Of a stretch of 60,723 nucleotides of DNA, positions 1-8,366 are shown in pieces. Position 1 is the first letter of the stretch, and every line of letters begins with the position of its first letter. The notes under the pieces are model-generated. The model searched no databases and was not told the origin of the DNA. It saw only the letters and a program-made list of their open reading frames with translations. Source of the DNA: Singulisphaera sp. GP187 (GTDB taxonomy: Bacteria; Planctomycetota; Planctomycetia; Gemmatales; Gemmataceae); assembly GCA_945861245.1 (NCBI GenBank), contig CAMAUE010000012.1, forward strand, positions 1-60,723, written 5' to 3'. The translations under genes were made by a program, and so were the position numbers.

Positions 1-47
1 ATTTGCTTCTATACAAGCGTCGCTAAATATCGCATTGTTGACGCGAC

Positions 48-132
48 CGACAAAAGTCGCTTTACGAGCCGGAAGCGTAAGCGACGGACTGGAGAAATCC
101 GTCGCTTACGCTTCCGGCTCGTACTTTTGTCG
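48..132. repeat. Intergenic palindrome, family G (GCGTAAGCGACGGA type)
   Basis: Long inverted repeat. The left arm (48-87) and right arm (98-132) pair almost perfectly apart from a 5-base insertion in the left arm, with a loop of about 10 bases. The core resembles the palindrome at 19292-19381, which also has a CAAAAGTCG outer end and an inner GCGTAAGCGA segment. No gene is seen to its left inside the window, so its relation to a transcript end cannot be judged. Confidence 0.85.
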
Positions 133-478
133 GCGGTGTTCTTTTTAACGAGTCGGCCAATCCCCTCGGGCAGGTGGCGGGGCGGCATGGCACGACCCCC
201 TAAAAGGCTTGCGAGGTTGCTTTGTTGCGAACTTGTCTGTGTACTAAAACACGCAAGCCTAAAACACGCAAGCTTACTTGTACAAGATTAAAGTTATATT
301 TTCGAGGGTTCGTAGCAGGTTTCCTTCGGGTGAATAAACGCGCTCTAAGCTTCGTGGCCAACACCCCCAAAAAAGCGAAAAAAATACCGAAAAAACGCGA
401 AAGTGTTTGGCCATCGGCGGGCTGGTCAATCGCTCGGGTTGGCCACGCCGCAGGCTCCTTCGTCGCCTGCAGGCTTGC
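133..478. other. Non-coding stretch downstream of the porin gene
   Basis: No convincing gene. The short open frames here have atypical composition and no ribosome binding site. The stretch contains A-rich runs at about 367-402 and a small hairpin, GCAGGC with GCCTGC, near 451-473 just past the porin stop. That hairpin could help end the porin transcript but lacks a T-run. The phrase CGCTCGGGTTGGCCA near 430 recurs near 11425, so it may be a short dispersed repeat. Confidence 0.4.
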
Positions 479-1519
479 TTAATATCGCACGCCGGCTCGC
501 AGCGCGATGCCGATGAGGCCCATGTTGGTGTTCGATGCGGAGCCCGAGCCGGCCGTGTCGATGTTGCTCGTATTACCGGTGCCCCACCAGACTTGGCCGT
601 GGAAGCCGGCTTGCAGGAATAGCTTCGATTTGCCGATGTCGCGCTGGTACTCCGCGCCGACTTCAAATTCGCCGACGGGGAGCACCTGGAATTGGTTGCG
701 TGAGACATGCTGGAACGTCGTGCCGTTGTTCGCCGACTGATGCTCGTTTTGCCGACCGAACAGGACCGAGCCATAGATCTGGCTGTAGATTGCGAAGGCG
801 GATTCGCCGAGGCGGCGTTTGGTGTCGAAGGAGATCGATGGCCCGGCGCCGTGATAGCTGTGCCCATTGGAGAGGTTGACGGCGGAGCCGGGGCCGGCAA
901 GCGTCGCCTGATAATCGAGATTCAGGTAGGTGTAACGCACGCCGCCGCCCAGGACGTGCGTCCAACGTGGGCCGTCCCAGGTGCGGGTGGCCTGAAGGTC
1001 CACGACGCTGGTGCTGAGGTTGCCGCGTGCGGTGATGGTCCCAGCAACGGGTGTCATGCCGAGAGCGAGCGTTGATGCGCCGCCGACTGTTTCGCCCGAG
1101 GCGGCGGTTTGGCTGGCGGCGTAGGTGCGGTCGAAGTGGAACCAGCGTGCCCGGGCGCCTCGGCCGCGTTCGCTGGTGTAATCGATGCGGACCATCGGGG
1201 CGACATCGAGCGAGGCGCCGAAATCCATTTGCTGGGAACCTGCGCTGCGATTGATGACGAACGCGGGATTGGTATTGAAGGCGGGATGGACGAAGTAAAC
1301 GCCGGCGTGGATCGCCCATTCGCCAGTACGATTGCGATCGGTGTTAGGCCGCTTCGCATCGGGATACTCCGGTGGCAACAGAACACCGTTGTTTGCGGCA
1401 TCGGCGGACGGCGGGGCGTTGGGGATCGTCGGTGGCAGGACCACATCATCGGCGTAAAGCGATTGAATACACGCGAGTGTGGCAAGAAACGCACCGAGAA
1501 ATCGGCATGGCCAGTTCAT
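479..1519 (-). CDS. Lpg1974-type (Legionella MOMP-like) outer-membrane beta-barrel protein
   Basis: Probable outer-membrane pore protein of 346 residues. The start chosen is the ATG at 1519, because a hydrophobic signal peptide (MNWPCRFLGAFLATLACIQS, then a cut near LYADD) begins there and an AAGGA-type ribosome site lies 8 bases upstream; the frame is open further upstream but that extension is charged and non-hydrophobic. After a Pro/Asn-rich linker (residues 25-60) the protein is made of alternating amphipathic strands rich in Gly, Tyr, Phe and Asn, and ends in a short strand with a terminal aromatic (GVRY), typical of barrels. Pattern and layout fit the family annotated in planctomycetes as Lpg1974 family pore-forming protein (PF05150-like). 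The exact substrate is unknown. It is transcribed away from nadA. Confidence 0.72.
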   Translation of the reverse strand: MNWPCRFLGAFLATLACIQSLYADDVVLPPTIPNAPPSADAANNGVLLPPEYPDAKRPNTDRNRTGEWAIHAGVYFVHPAFNTNPAFVINRSAGSQQMDFGASLDVAPMVRIDYTSERGRGARARWFHFDRTYAASQTAASGETVGGASTLALGMTPVAGTITARGNLSTSVVDLQATRTWDGPRWTHVLGGGVRYTYLNLDYQATLAGPGSAVNLSNGHSYHGAGPSISFDTKRRLGESAFAIYSQIYGSVLFGRQNEHQSANNGTTFQHVSRNQFQVLPVGEFEVGAEYQRDIGKSKLFLQAGFHGQVWWGTGNTSNIDTAGSGSASNTNMGLIGIALRAGVRY

Positions 1520-1844
1520 GGAGAAATCCTTTTCACGCGAGGTAGATCGATGGTGTCCCTTCGGCCGTGAAGGGTGGGGTATCATTCATCATCGGATGAA
1601 ATCGGTCGAATCCGTAGAAGAACCGCGCTAACCGATAATCCGCACAGCAAGGATGTCACGCAAACCAGGCGCAATCCGTACAACCAGCTACCGTTTAGCG
1701 GCTGCAGGAGAAATTGGGATCGCTATATTCACCAAACTTCCTTGTATTACCACACTCGCAATATGTACACTGAAAGGAAGAAGAAATCGTAAATTCCCTG
1801 CTGTGGGTTGTCCTCCGCCACACTAAAAACAAGGAACACTCCTC
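1520..1844. other. Divergent intergenic region between porin gene and nadA
   Basis: This 325-base gap must hold the promoters of both divergent genes. A small hairpin, TTCATC-ATCG-GATGAA, sits at about 1587-1602. No convincing -35/-10 pair or known riboswitch could be identified by eye. The AAGGA ribosome site of nadA is at about 1831-1835. Confidence 0.4.
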
Positions 1845-2771
1845 ATGACCAATCTCATCGACGAAATCAAGCAACTCAAAAAAGACCGCGACGCGACGAT
1901 CCTCGCCCACTATTACCAGGACGGCGAAATCCAGGAATTGGCCGACTTCACGGGCGATAGCCTCAAACTGGCTCGCGCCGCCACCAGGGTGCAGACGAGC
2001 ACGATCGTCTTTTGCGGTGTGCACTTCATGGCCGAGACCGCGAAGATGCTGAACCCGGAGAAGCACGTCCTGCTGCCTGACATGAAGGCCGGCTGTAGCC
2101 TCGCGGACAGCTGCCCGGCGCCAAAGCTGCATCGCTACCAAGAGATGTTGCGCGAGAACGGGCATCGCTTCCAAACCGTGACCTACATCAACAGCACCGC
2201 CGCCGTGAAAGCTATAAGCGATTGGATCGTGACGTCGGGCAACGCCGAGGAGATCATTCACCGCGTGCCAAAGGACATGGAGATTCTTTTCGTGCCCGAT
2301 CGGCATCTTGGTCAATATTTGGAAGAGGTCACGGGCCGCAAGATGATCCTGTGGAACGGCTCATGCATGGTGCATGAGATTTTCAGCGTCGGCGATCTGC
2401 TCGCGCAGAGGAAGAAGATACCGGCGAGTATCACGCTGGCGCATCCGGAATGCCCGGCGAACATCCGCGAGCACAGCGATTTCGTCGGCGGGACCGAAGC
2501 GATGCTAAAGTACGTCGGCGCATTCGGCGAACCCAAGGAATTTCTCGTCGCCACGGAAGCCAATATGATGTGGCAGCTGCAAAACCAATTTCCGCGGCAC
2601 CGTTACCATCCGGTTCCGGGCATCTCGTGTGCGTGCAACAAATGCCCGCACATGGCGCTGAACACGCTCGAAAAACTGCGTGAGTGCCTGGCGACCGGCG
2701 GACCGGAGATCACCTGGCAGCCGGAGTTCGACAAAGCCCGCGAAGTCGTTCAGCGAAGCCTGCTGAATTGA
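1845..2771 (+). CDS. nadA: Quinolinate synthase A
   Basis: Condenses iminoaspartate with dihydroxyacetone phosphate to quinolinate in de novo NAD synthesis; a cytoplasmic [4Fe-4S] enzyme. The 308-residue length is normal. Recognisable blocks are AHYYQ (21-25), GDSLKLA (37-43), [13 protein letters not shown] (57-69), CSLADSC (84-90), [10 protein letters not shown] (114-123), WNGSCMVHE (170-178) and CACNKCPHM (262-270). Cys84, Cys174 and one Cys of the 262-267 group are the expected cluster ligands. The ATG has a clear AAGGA site. nadB and nadC are not in the window, so the gene stands alone. Confidence 0.97.
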   Translation: MTNLIDEIKQLKKDRDATILAHYYQDGEIQELADFTGDSLKLARAATRVQTSTIVFCGVHFMAETAKMLNPEKHVLLPDMKAGCSLADSCPAPKLHRYQEMLRENGHRFQTVTYINSTAAVKAISDWIVTSGNAEEIIHRVPKDMEILFVPDRHLGQYLEEVTGRKMILWNGSCMVHEIFSVGDLLAQRKKIPASITLAHPECPANIREHSDFVGGTEAMLKYVGAFGEPKEFLVATEANMMWQLQNQFPRHRYHPVPGISCACNKCPHMALNTLEKLRECLATGGPEITWQPEFDKAREVVQRSLLN

Positions 2772-2811
2772 GGCAGCGTTCCCCTGGCGCTGCGCCCGCA
2801 TGGGATTATCC

Positions 2812-2832
2812 GAGCGCTAAGCCGCAAGCGGA
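2812..2832. repeat. Solo right arm of family-A palindrome
   Basis: The string GAGCGCTAAGCCGCAAGCGG is the right arm of the family-A palindrome found complete elsewhere (for example 9091-9146). The matching left arm is missing; a GC-rich stretch without clear complementarity lies where it should be. It sits between the converging nadA and RarD-type genes and looks like a decayed copy. Confidence 0.8.
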
Positions 2833-2843
2833 AAACGAGGGAG

Positions 2844-3725
2844 TCATGCATTCACTTTTTGCTGGCGATAAAAGCGAAAGGAATCGATCGAGAAGATCAC
2901 CAGCGCGGCCCAGACCATGACATAAGGCCACCACCCGCCGCGAATTTGCTCGCCGAAAAGCGTGATCGCGAGCACAAACTGTAAACTCGGCGAGATGAAC
3001 TGCATAAATCCGAGCAACGAGAACGGCAATCGCCGCGCGGCTTGGCCAAAGCAAAGCAGCGGGATCGCCGTCACGACGCCACTGAGCGACAGCTTGGCGA
3101 GGTGTTGCGTATCTTCCAAATTGCCTCGCTCAATCGTCAACGCGATCAGGCCGCCGACCGCCAAGGGCAGCAGCACGATTGTTTCGACGGCCAAACCGGT
3201 CAACCCATCTACGGGCACTTTCTTGCGGATCATTCCATATAAACTAAACGACAGCGCCAGGGCGAACGCGATCCAGGGAACTTCGCCGCCCGCAAACGCC
3301 AACGCCACGACGCCAATCCCCGCAACGACCACCGCCAGGTACTGCAACGCCCGCATGCGCTCGCCGAAGATCACCATGCCGAGCGCAATATTGACGAGAG
3401 GCAAAATGAAATAGCCAAGGCTCGCTTGCACGATCTTCTGTAGATGCACCGCAAGGATATACATCAGCCAGTTGAACGCTACCAATATCGCCGAGATTAT
3501 CAGCGGTCGCAAAATGTCGCGTGTCTTGAGGCTACGGAGCGTTTCGTTCCATCGTCCGGTGACCGTCAATATCATCGCCAAAAAAACAGCCGACCAGAAG
3601 ATGCGATGGGCGAGAATATCGAGCGGTGAAATCTCACCCAGCCAGCGGAAATAGATCGGCACGAGGCCCCACCAACCATAAGCTGCCAGGCCATACAGTA
3701 CTCCCTCGCGTGTCGGGCTTGCCAC
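2844..3725 (-). CDS. rarD: RarD-type EamA-family transporter
   Basis: Inner-membrane permease of the drug/metabolite transporter superfamily. The 293 residues contain about ten hydrophobic helices forming two EamA halves. The N-terminus (GVLYGLAAYGWWGLVPIYFR, residues 8-27) followed by a PLDILAHRIFWS segment is the signature of the RarD (chloramphenicol-sensitive protein) branch. Substrate is not established for the family. The likely start is GTG at 3725, preceded by an AGGAAGGA site about 9 bases away. The gene converges on nadA. Confidence 0.9.
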   Translation of the reverse strand: MASPTREGVLYGLAAYGWWGLVPIYFRWLGEISPLDILAHRIFWSAVFLAMILTVTGRWNETLRSLKTRDILRPLIISAILVAFNWLMYILAVHLQKIVQASLGYFILPLVNIALGMVIFGERMRALQYLAVVVAGIGVVALAFAGGEVPWIAFALALSFSLYGMIRKKVPVDGLTGLAVETIVLLPLAVGGLIALTIERGNLEDTQHLAKLSLSGVVTAIPLLCFGQAARRLPFSLLGFMQFISPSLQFVLAITLFGEQIRGGWWPYVMVWAALVIFSIDSFRFYRQQKVNA

Positions 3726-3754
3726 GTTGAATGATTCCTTCCTGATTCGTATCA

Positions 3755-3817
3755 GAGCCTCGCACGAAGTCAGCGGTTTGAGACTTCACATTCAACCGCT
3801 TACTTCGTGCGAGGCTC
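3755..3817. repeat. Intergenic palindrome, family I
   Basis: Near-perfect inverted repeat with arms GAGCCTCGCACGAAGT (left) and ACTTCGTGCGAGGCTC (right) and inner AGCGGTTTGA/TCAACCGCT pairing. It lies in the gap upstream of the RarD-type gene and upstream of the cyclo-ligase gene. No second copy of this family was found in the window. Confidence 0.85.
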
Positions 3818-3918
3818 CAACACTCCAACACGATTGCATAGAGAACTAATGATATAGGCGAGACTCTCTGCCGTGACGATCCTATCAATAGAAAGGAACG
3901 CCCGTCGCGGCGGATATT

Positions 3919-3947
3919 GTTTAGCCGCTTGCTTCTGGCGAGCGCGT
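3919..3947. repeat. Solo arm of family-B palindrome
   Basis: TGTTTAGCCGCTTGCTTCTG followed by GCGAGCGCG matches one arm of the family-B element that is complete at 17533-17621 and 44691-44791. The second arm is absent. It lies about 20 bases before the start of the cyclo-ligase gene. Confidence 0.7.
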
Positions 3948-3966
3948 AATCCAGGACCATTGATTC

Positions 3967-4581
3967 ATGACCACGCACGTAACCGAAACGATTCAGGAAC
4001 GCAAGAAAAAGCTTCGCGATCAGGCCCATGCCAATCGCAACGCGCAGGAACACAAAGACGATCTGAGCCGCGCGATCTGCGCGAAGTTCGTCGCCCTGCC
4101 CGCATATGCCAGCGCAAAGACTGTGCTGTACTACATCGACGTTCGCAGCGAGGTTCGCACTCGGCAAGACCTGCCCGATGCGCTTGCATCGGGAAAAAAG
4201 ATCATCGTCCCGTGGTGCAATGAGAAGGGCGAGCTGGAATTGTTTCACCTGGAAAACATGGATGAGCTTTCGGTCGGCATGTACAAGATTCTCGAACCGA
4301 AACCGGAACTGCGCCACCTGTCCGCCAAGCAAGTGGGCGCCACCGAGCTTGATCTCGTCATGGTCCCCGGCGTCGCCTTCGATCGCACCGGCGCACGCAT
4401 GGGCCACGGCAAAGGCTACTACGACAAACTACTGCAACACGCTCGCCTCGACGCACCGCTGGTGGCGCTGGCGTTCGAGTGCCAGCTATTCCCGGAAATC
4501 CCGACGGCATCGCACGACATCTTCATGGATATGCTCATCACCGAGGCTGCGGTGTATTCAGGCAAAGGCCGCGGCAAATAG
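3967..4581 (+). CDS. 5-formyltetrahydrofolate cyclo-ligase
   Basis: Converts 5-formyl-THF to 5,10-methenyl-THF using ATP; cytoplasmic folate metabolism (MTHFS/YgfA family). The 204-residue length is normal. The basic N-terminus KKKLRDQAHANRN (12-24) and the glycine-rich GVAFDRTGARMGHGKGYYDK (136-155) with PGVAFD, G-x-GKGYYD are the family hallmarks; a short 'FEC..FPEIPTASHD' segment follows. It is followed after a palindrome by the H4MPT-dependent formyltransferase gene, so two C1-carrier systems sit side by side, which may reflect a shared one-carbon role. Confidence 0.94.
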   Translation: MTTHVTETIQERKKKLRDQAHANRNAQEHKDDLSRAICAKFVALPAYASAKTVLYYIDVRSEVRTRQDLPDALASGKKIIVPWCNEKGELELFHLENMDELSVGMYKILEPKPELRHLSAKQVGATELDLVMVPGVAFDRTGARMGHGKGYYDKLLQHARLDAPLVALAFECQLFPEIPTASHDIFMDMLITEAAVYSGKGRGK

Positions 4582-4592
4582 ACGAATTCTTG

Positions 4593-4650
4593 CCGAGCCT
4601 GAGCGCCAGCGAAGGACACGTAGAAGCCCTTCGCTGGCGCTCAGGCTCGG
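4593..4650. repeat. Intergenic palindrome, family F (GAGCCTGAGCGCCAGCG type)
   Basis: Arms CCGAGCCTGAGCGCCAGCGA and its complement at 4631-4650, loop of about 16 bases. The same core recurs at 51827-51890. It occupies almost the whole gap between two genes read in the same direction. Confidence 0.9.
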
Positions 4651-4679
4651 ACGAACCAGCAAAAATTGAAGGACCATCC

Positions 4680-5582
4680 ATGAGCCGAGCCGAAATCGAC
4701 GACACCTATGCCGAGGCTTTTCGCAGCATCTACGCGGAGGTGCTCATCACCGCGCGCGATCGCGTCTGGCTCGATCATGCGTTGAATGCTGCCACAGGCA
4801 ACGCATCGAGCAGCATACTCTGCGACTGCGAGGCGGGGTTGGATCGCTACGTCGGCGCGGATGCGACGCCCGACGGTCGGCCTGGCGCGGTGGTGCAGTT
4901 TCACGTGCCTCGCTTCCACAAGGATCGCGACAAACGGCTCGAACGTTCGTTGTTGGTACGCTTGAGCCAAAACGTGCTGACCTGCCCGACGACGGCATGC
5001 TTCAACCTGATCGACGAGCCGACCTATTTCAAGCTAGGCCGCAAGATCGCGTTCTTCGGCGACGGCTTCCAGTTTCGTGCAGAACGTTTTGGGCGCAAGG
5101 TGTGGGTGATTCCGATCCTGTCCGGCGAGTTCGTGCTCGACCGCCGATTCGGTTATCGCGATGGTTTGATGGGTGGGAATTTGTGGTTCCTGGGGGCCAC
5201 GGCAGACGCCGCAATCGACGCCGCTGAACGTGCCGTGATCGCCGTGAATAGTGTGCCAGGCGTGATCCTGCCGTTCCCGGGCGGCGTGGCGTCGAGCGGG
5301 TCCAAAGCCGGCAGCCGATACAAGTTCGCCATCGCCAGCACCTATGAGGCGTTCTGCCCGACATTGCGCGAGAAGCTCGGCGACAAATCGAAACTGCCCG
5401 TCGGAGTTGTCGCGGTGCAAGAGATCATCATCAATGGCCGCGATTTGGCGACGATTTCGATGGCAACACAAGCTGCGCTCGCCGCATCGGTCGAGACGCC
5501 GGGTTTGATCAAAATTTCGGCGGGTAACTACGGCGGACGGTTGGGGAAGAGCTTCGTGTATTTGCGACCGGCCGCGAGTTGA
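4680..5582 (+). CDS. ftr/fhcD: Formylmethanofuran:tetrahydromethanopterin N-formyltransferase
   Basis: Transfers the formyl group between H4MPT and methanofuran (the FhcD subunit in bacterial formaldehyde oxidation). The ATG at 4680 is chosen because it has a GAAGGA site 6 bases upstream and gives 300 residues, the family's usual length; the frame stays open upstream only because of the palindrome. Family blocks are clear: DTYAEAF (6-12), TPDGRPG (about 62-68), LTCPTTA (about 100-106), FGDGFQ (about 122-127), LPFPGGVASSGSKAGSRYK (about 198-216), AFCPTLR (about 223-229) and ISAGNYGGRLG near the C-terminus. The enzyme is soluble. The partner subunits FhcA, FhcB and FhcC are not in this window. 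Confidence 0.95.
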   Translation: MSRAEIDDTYAEAFRSIYAEVLITARDRVWLDHALNAATGNASSSILCDCEAGLDRYVGADATPDGRPGAVVQFHVPRFHKDRDKRLERSLLVRLSQNVLTCPTTACFNLIDEPTYFKLGRKIAFFGDGFQFRAERFGRKVWVIPILSGEFVLDRRFGYRDGLMGGNLWFLGATADAAIDAAERAVIAVNSVPGVILPFPGGVASSGSKAGSRYKFAIASTYEAFCPTLREKLGDKSKLPVGVVAVQEIIINGRDLATISMATQAALAASVETPGLIKISAGNYGGRLGKSFVYLRPAAS

Positions 5583-5602
5583 GGTGTTGGCGCTTTCGTT
5601 TT

Positions 5603-5630
5603 TTGCACCTATCGAGTATGGTGGTATTAT
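5603..5630 (+). promoter_or_regulatory. Probable sigma-70-type promoter of the Uma2 gene
   Basis: TTGCAC (5603-5608) and TATTAT (5625-5630) are separated by 16 bases. The downstream gene starts at 5660, giving a short leader of about 22 bases that includes an AAAGGAG ribosome site at 5648-5654. Confidence 0.5.
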
Positions 5631-5659
5631 GATTGTGCCCTAATGCGAAAGGAGTGTCT

Positions 5660-6235
5660 GTGAGCATTCCAAAGATTCGGCTTTCTCCAACAGAATATCT
5701 TCGCCAAGAACGAACGGCCACGTTCAAGAGCGAATACTATGCCGGCGAAACATTCGCAATGGCAGGCGCAACGCACCAACACACGCGAGTGAAGGACAAC
5801 TTCGCACGAGAAACAGGCACCCAACTTCTTGGCGGCCCTTGCTATGTGCTGACGAGTGACATGCGTGTCAAAATCGATGCAAGCGGACTATATACCTATC
5901 CCGACATCGTGGTTATCTGCGGTCAACCAACCTTTGAAGATCAAGTATTCGATACATTGCTCAATCCGTCTGCGATCGTGGAGGTATTGTCCGATTCGAC
6001 GGAAAAATATGATCGAGGCGTCAAGTTTGGACACTATCGTCGCGTGCCCGCCATTCGCGAATATGTGCTCGTTTCACAGGATAGTCCGTTGATCGAACGC
6101 TACGTTCGCCAAACTGACGATAGTTGGCTGCTGACGATCTTCAGTGGACTCGACGGTCAATTCGAATTCTCCACCATCAAGGTCAAAATTACCTTGGCAG
6201 ATATCTATCGCGGTATTTCCTTCGACACGAAGTAG
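5660..6235 (+). CDS. Uma2-family (DUF820) putative endonuclease
   Basis: A restriction-endonuclease-fold protein of about 191 residues, a family strongly expanded in planctomycetes and cyanobacteria; biological role unknown. The GTG at 5660 is chosen because AAAGGAG ends 5 bases before it; GTG 5654 lies in the site itself and TTG 5633 lies upstream of it. The typical family pattern is visible: LSPTEYLRQE near the N-terminus, YYAGE, HTRVKDNF, a Pro-Asp pair in YTYPDIVVICGQP (PD of the PD-(D/E)XK core), VEVLSDSTEKYDRGVKF (E-x-L with Lys downstream) and YVLVSQDSPLIERY. Base use is less GC-rich than in its neighbours, which may point to transfer. Confidence 0.88.
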   Translation: MSIPKIRLSPTEYLRQERTATFKSEYYAGETFAMAGATHQHTRVKDNFARETGTQLLGGPCYVLTSDMRVKIDASGLYTYPDIVVICGQPTFEDQVFDTLLNPSAIVEVLSDSTEKYDRGVKFGHYRRVPAIREYVLVSQDSPLIERYVRQTDDSWLLTIFSGLDGQFEFSTIKVKITLADIYRGISFDTK

Positions 6236-6271
6236 TTCTTCCGCGATCGCAATTCATATCATCGCACATGC

Positions 6272-6304
6272 ACAGACGCATGCAGAAATCAGAAATGCGT
6301 CTGT
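6272..6304 (+). terminator. Hairpin downstream of the Uma2 gene, terminator-like
   Basis: Perfect 10-base stem, ACAGACGCAT with ATGCGTCTGT, loop of 13 bases, followed by ATCTTTA. It begins 37 bases after the stop codon. The T-run is weak and the loop long, so termination activity is a guess. Confidence 0.4.
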
Positions 6305-6444
6305 ATCTTTACAGTCGATGAAAAATCCTTGAAATTGACGCCGATTCCTACTTAGTAGAAATCGCGGCGATTATCATGGGGCTTGAATGCCCGCTTCGCA
6401 ATCCTAAACCAATGGAGTAGGTCCAACCTTTGTGGAACCGCGTT

Positions 6445-7014
6445 ATGCATCATTCGACGCTACTATCGGCTCGCGAATCAGCGGTGCTCGTCATCGACGT
6501 GCAGGAAAAGCTGATGGCGAAGATACCGAGCGCGGATCGCTTGGTGTGCAACGCCGCCTTCCTGCTCGATGTGGCCAAGCTGCTGGAAGTCGATATCGCC
6601 GCCACCGAGCAATATCCGAAGGGCCTGGGTCCGACGGTCGAATCGCTGGCGCAACGGTTGCCGGTTCGGCCTGACAAGTTCGCGTTCAGCTCGTGTGCCG
6701 TGCCGCAGGTGCTCGATGGTTTTCGTGCCGCGGGTCGAACGAAGGTGGTGCTGGTCGGCATCGAGACGCACGTATGCGTATTGCATACGACGCTCGACCT
6801 GTTGGCCGCGGGGTTGCAGCCATACCTTGCGGTGGATGCGCTTGGCAGTCGTTATTCGATCGATCACGAGATTGCCCTGCGTCGCCTGGAAAAGGCCGGC
6901 GCGATCGTGACGACGGTGGAGACGTGTGCGTTTGAATGGATGGGCGGAGCGAAACACCCGCGTTTCAAGGAAGTCAGCGGTCTCGTGCAGGAACGTATGA
7001 AGTTGCTTGGATAA
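6445..7014 (+). CDS. Isochorismatase-family cysteine hydrolase
   Basis: Soluble alpha/beta hydrolase of the isochorismatase/nicotinamidase/YcaC superfamily; actual substrate unknown. The catalytic triad can be read as Asp in VLVIDVQEKL near residue 14, Lys in the PDKFAFSS segment (about 78-85) and Cys in ETHVCVLHT (about 110-118); the TEQYPKGLG segment is also typical. The ATG at 6445 gives 189 residues; a TTG at 6430 in the same frame, nearer to a GGAG sequence at about 6413, is an alternative. The gene is followed by a palindrome and then the aminotransferase. Confidence 0.9.
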   Translation: MHHSTLLSARESAVLVIDVQEKLMAKIPSADRLVCNAAFLLDVAKLLEVDIAATEQYPKGLGPTVESLAQRLPVRPDKFAFSSCAVPQVLDGFRAAGRTKVVLVGIETHVCVLHTTLDLLAAGLQPYLAVDALGSRYSIDHEIALRRLEKAGAIVTTVETCAFEWMGGAKHPRFKEVSGLVQERMKLLG

Positions 7015-7020
7015 ACATTT

Positions 7021-7099
7021 AAGCCCAAGGGTGAGCGCAGCGAATCCTTGGGATCGGACGCCATATCCCAAGGATTCGCTGCGCTCATCCTTGGGCTTA
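7021..7099. repeat. Intergenic palindrome, family E (AAGCCCAAGG type)
   Basis: Long inverted repeat. AAGCCCAAGGGTGAGCGCAG pairs with CTGCGCTCATCCTTGGGCTT with one mismatch, and inner CGAATCCTTGGGAT pairs with ATCCCAAGGATTCG. The remaining loop is about 10 bases. A shorter related hairpin, CCCCAGGA..TCCTGGGG, is at 47951-47980. Confidence 0.92.
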
Positions 7100-7113
7100 C
7101 TTGGATTTTGACC

Positions 7114-8289
7114 ATGTCAATCCCCGGACAACTCAATCCGTCGCCACGCATCCTCCTTGGCCCTGGCCCGAGCGATGCCCATCCGCGCGTGCTGAGCGTG
7201 ATGTCAACGCCGTTGATGGGCCATCTCGACCCGCAGTTTTTGACGCTGATGAACGAAGTGCAGGACATGCTTCGGCAAGCGTTTATCACCAAGAATCACC
7301 TCACGTTTCCGATCAGCGCGACAGGCATGGCCGGCATGGAAACCTGCATGGTCAACCTGCTGGAGCCTGGCGACAAGATCGTCGTGTGCGTGAAGGGCTT
7401 CTTCGGCCAACGCATGGTTGAAATCGCCCAACTCACCGGCGCTGCGGTCACACGCCTTGATGTGCCGTGGGGCAATGTATTCGATCTGAATCAGCTGCGT
7501 GAGGTTCTGACGAAAGTTCGCCCGAAGGTGCTGTCGATCGTCCATGCGGAGACCTCGACTGGCGCCTGCCAGCCGTTGGAGGAAGTGGGCAAACTGTGCC
7601 ATGAGTTTGGTACGCTGCTGATGATCGATACCGTCACCTCGCTGGGTTGCATTCCGCTGAAGCTGGACGAATGGGGCGTCGATGCGGCATTTAGCTGCAC
7701 GCAGAAGGGCTTGAGTTGTCCGCCGGGTTTGTCGCCAGTGACGTTCAGCCCGCGTGCGGTGGAGGCGATCACCAGTCGCAAGACGAAAGTGCAGAGCTGG
7801 TACCTCGACATGGGCATGGTGCAGAAGTATTGGGAATCGGATCGCCATTACCATCACACCGCGCCGATCACGATGATCTACGCCATCCGCGAGGGCCTGC
7901 GTTTGTTGCTGGAAGAAGGACTTGAAGCACGCTGGGCCCGTCATCAGCTGCACCACAAGGCGATCAAAGCCGGCCTGGGGGCGCTGGGCCTCGAATACAC
8001 GGCCGATCCGAAACATCAGTTGCCTCAGCTCAACGCTGTCAAGATTCCCGCTGGCGTGGACGACTTGACCGTGCGTAAGAAATTGCTGAACGATTTCGGC
8101 ATCGAGATCGGCGGCGGTCTGGGCGATTTCAAGGGTAAGGTCTGGCGCATCGGCATCATGGGCCATAACTCGCGAGCCAACAACGTGCTGCTGGTGCTTG
8201 GAGCGCTCGAGCAATGCCTGAAGTCCGCCGGCTACAAGGTCACTCCCGGCGCCGGCGTCGCCGCCGCCAACGCGGCGTATGCGGGATAG
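7114..8289 (+). CDS. Class-V aminotransferase (alanine/serine-glyoxylate type)
   Basis: PLP enzyme of 391 residues from the alanine--glyoxylate / serine--glyoxylate / serine--pyruvate aminotransferase group. ATG 7114 is chosen since the upstream in-frame extension lies inside the palindrome. The N-terminal LLGPGPSDAHPRVLSVMSTPLMGHLDP (residues 14-40, read in parts: GPGPS, MGHLDP) is the group signature. The PLP-binding Lys is Lys198 in FSCTQKGLSCPPG, Asp172 of MIDTVTSLG binds the ring nitrogen, and GTG..E motifs ATGMAG (69-74) bind phosphate. Amino donor cannot be settled from sequence. A role in glyoxylate or serine metabolism is inferred from family. Confidence 0.92.
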   Translation: MSIPGQLNPSPRILLGPGPSDAHPRVLSVMSTPLMGHLDPQFLTLMNEVQDMLRQAFITKNHLTFPISATGMAGMETCMVNLLEPGDKIVVCVKGFFGQRMVEIAQLTGAAVTRLDVPWGNVFDLNQLREVLTKVRPKVLSIVHAETSTGACQPLEEVGKLCHEFGTLLMIDTVTSLGCIPLKLDEWGVDAAFSCTQKGLSCPPGLSPVTFSPRAVEAITSRKTKVQSWYLDMGMVQKYWESDRHYHHTAPITMIYAIREGLRLLLEEGLEARWARHQLHHKAIKAGLGALGLEYTADPKHQLPQLNAVKIPAGVDDLTVRKKLLNDFGIEIGGGLGDFKGKVWRIGIMGHNSRANNVLLVLGALEQCLKSAGYKVTPGAGVAAANAAYAG

Positions 8290-8303
8290 TGACCAACCGT
8301 AAT

Positions 8304-8350
8304 GTTTACGTTTAGCGCTCGCGCGAGCGCTAAACGTAAACCGGATTTTT
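8304..8350 (+). terminator. Palindrome with T-run, likely terminator (short family-A variant)
   Basis: GTTTACGTTTAGCGCTCGC (left) pairs perfectly with GCGAGCGCTAAACGTAAAC (right) with no extra loop, then CGGATTTTTTC follows. It begins 14 bases after the aminotransferase stop. The perfect stem plus T-run fits an intrinsic terminator. The TTTAGCGCTCGC core is shared with 45366-45416. Confidence 0.65.
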
Positions 8351-8366
8351 TCATCGTCTTCTTGAT

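Noticed and set aside
48-132. Possible CRISPR repeat or tRNA-like cloverleaf at the first palindrome and similar sites
   Set aside because: There is no regular spacer pattern, no repeated 24-40-base direct repeat array and no tRNA D-arm, anticodon or T-arm; the structures are single stem-loops.
4479-4679. In-frame 67-codon extension of the formyltransferase
   Set aside because: It overlaps the preceding cyclo-ligase gene and a palindrome; ATG 4680 has a good ribosome site and normal family length.
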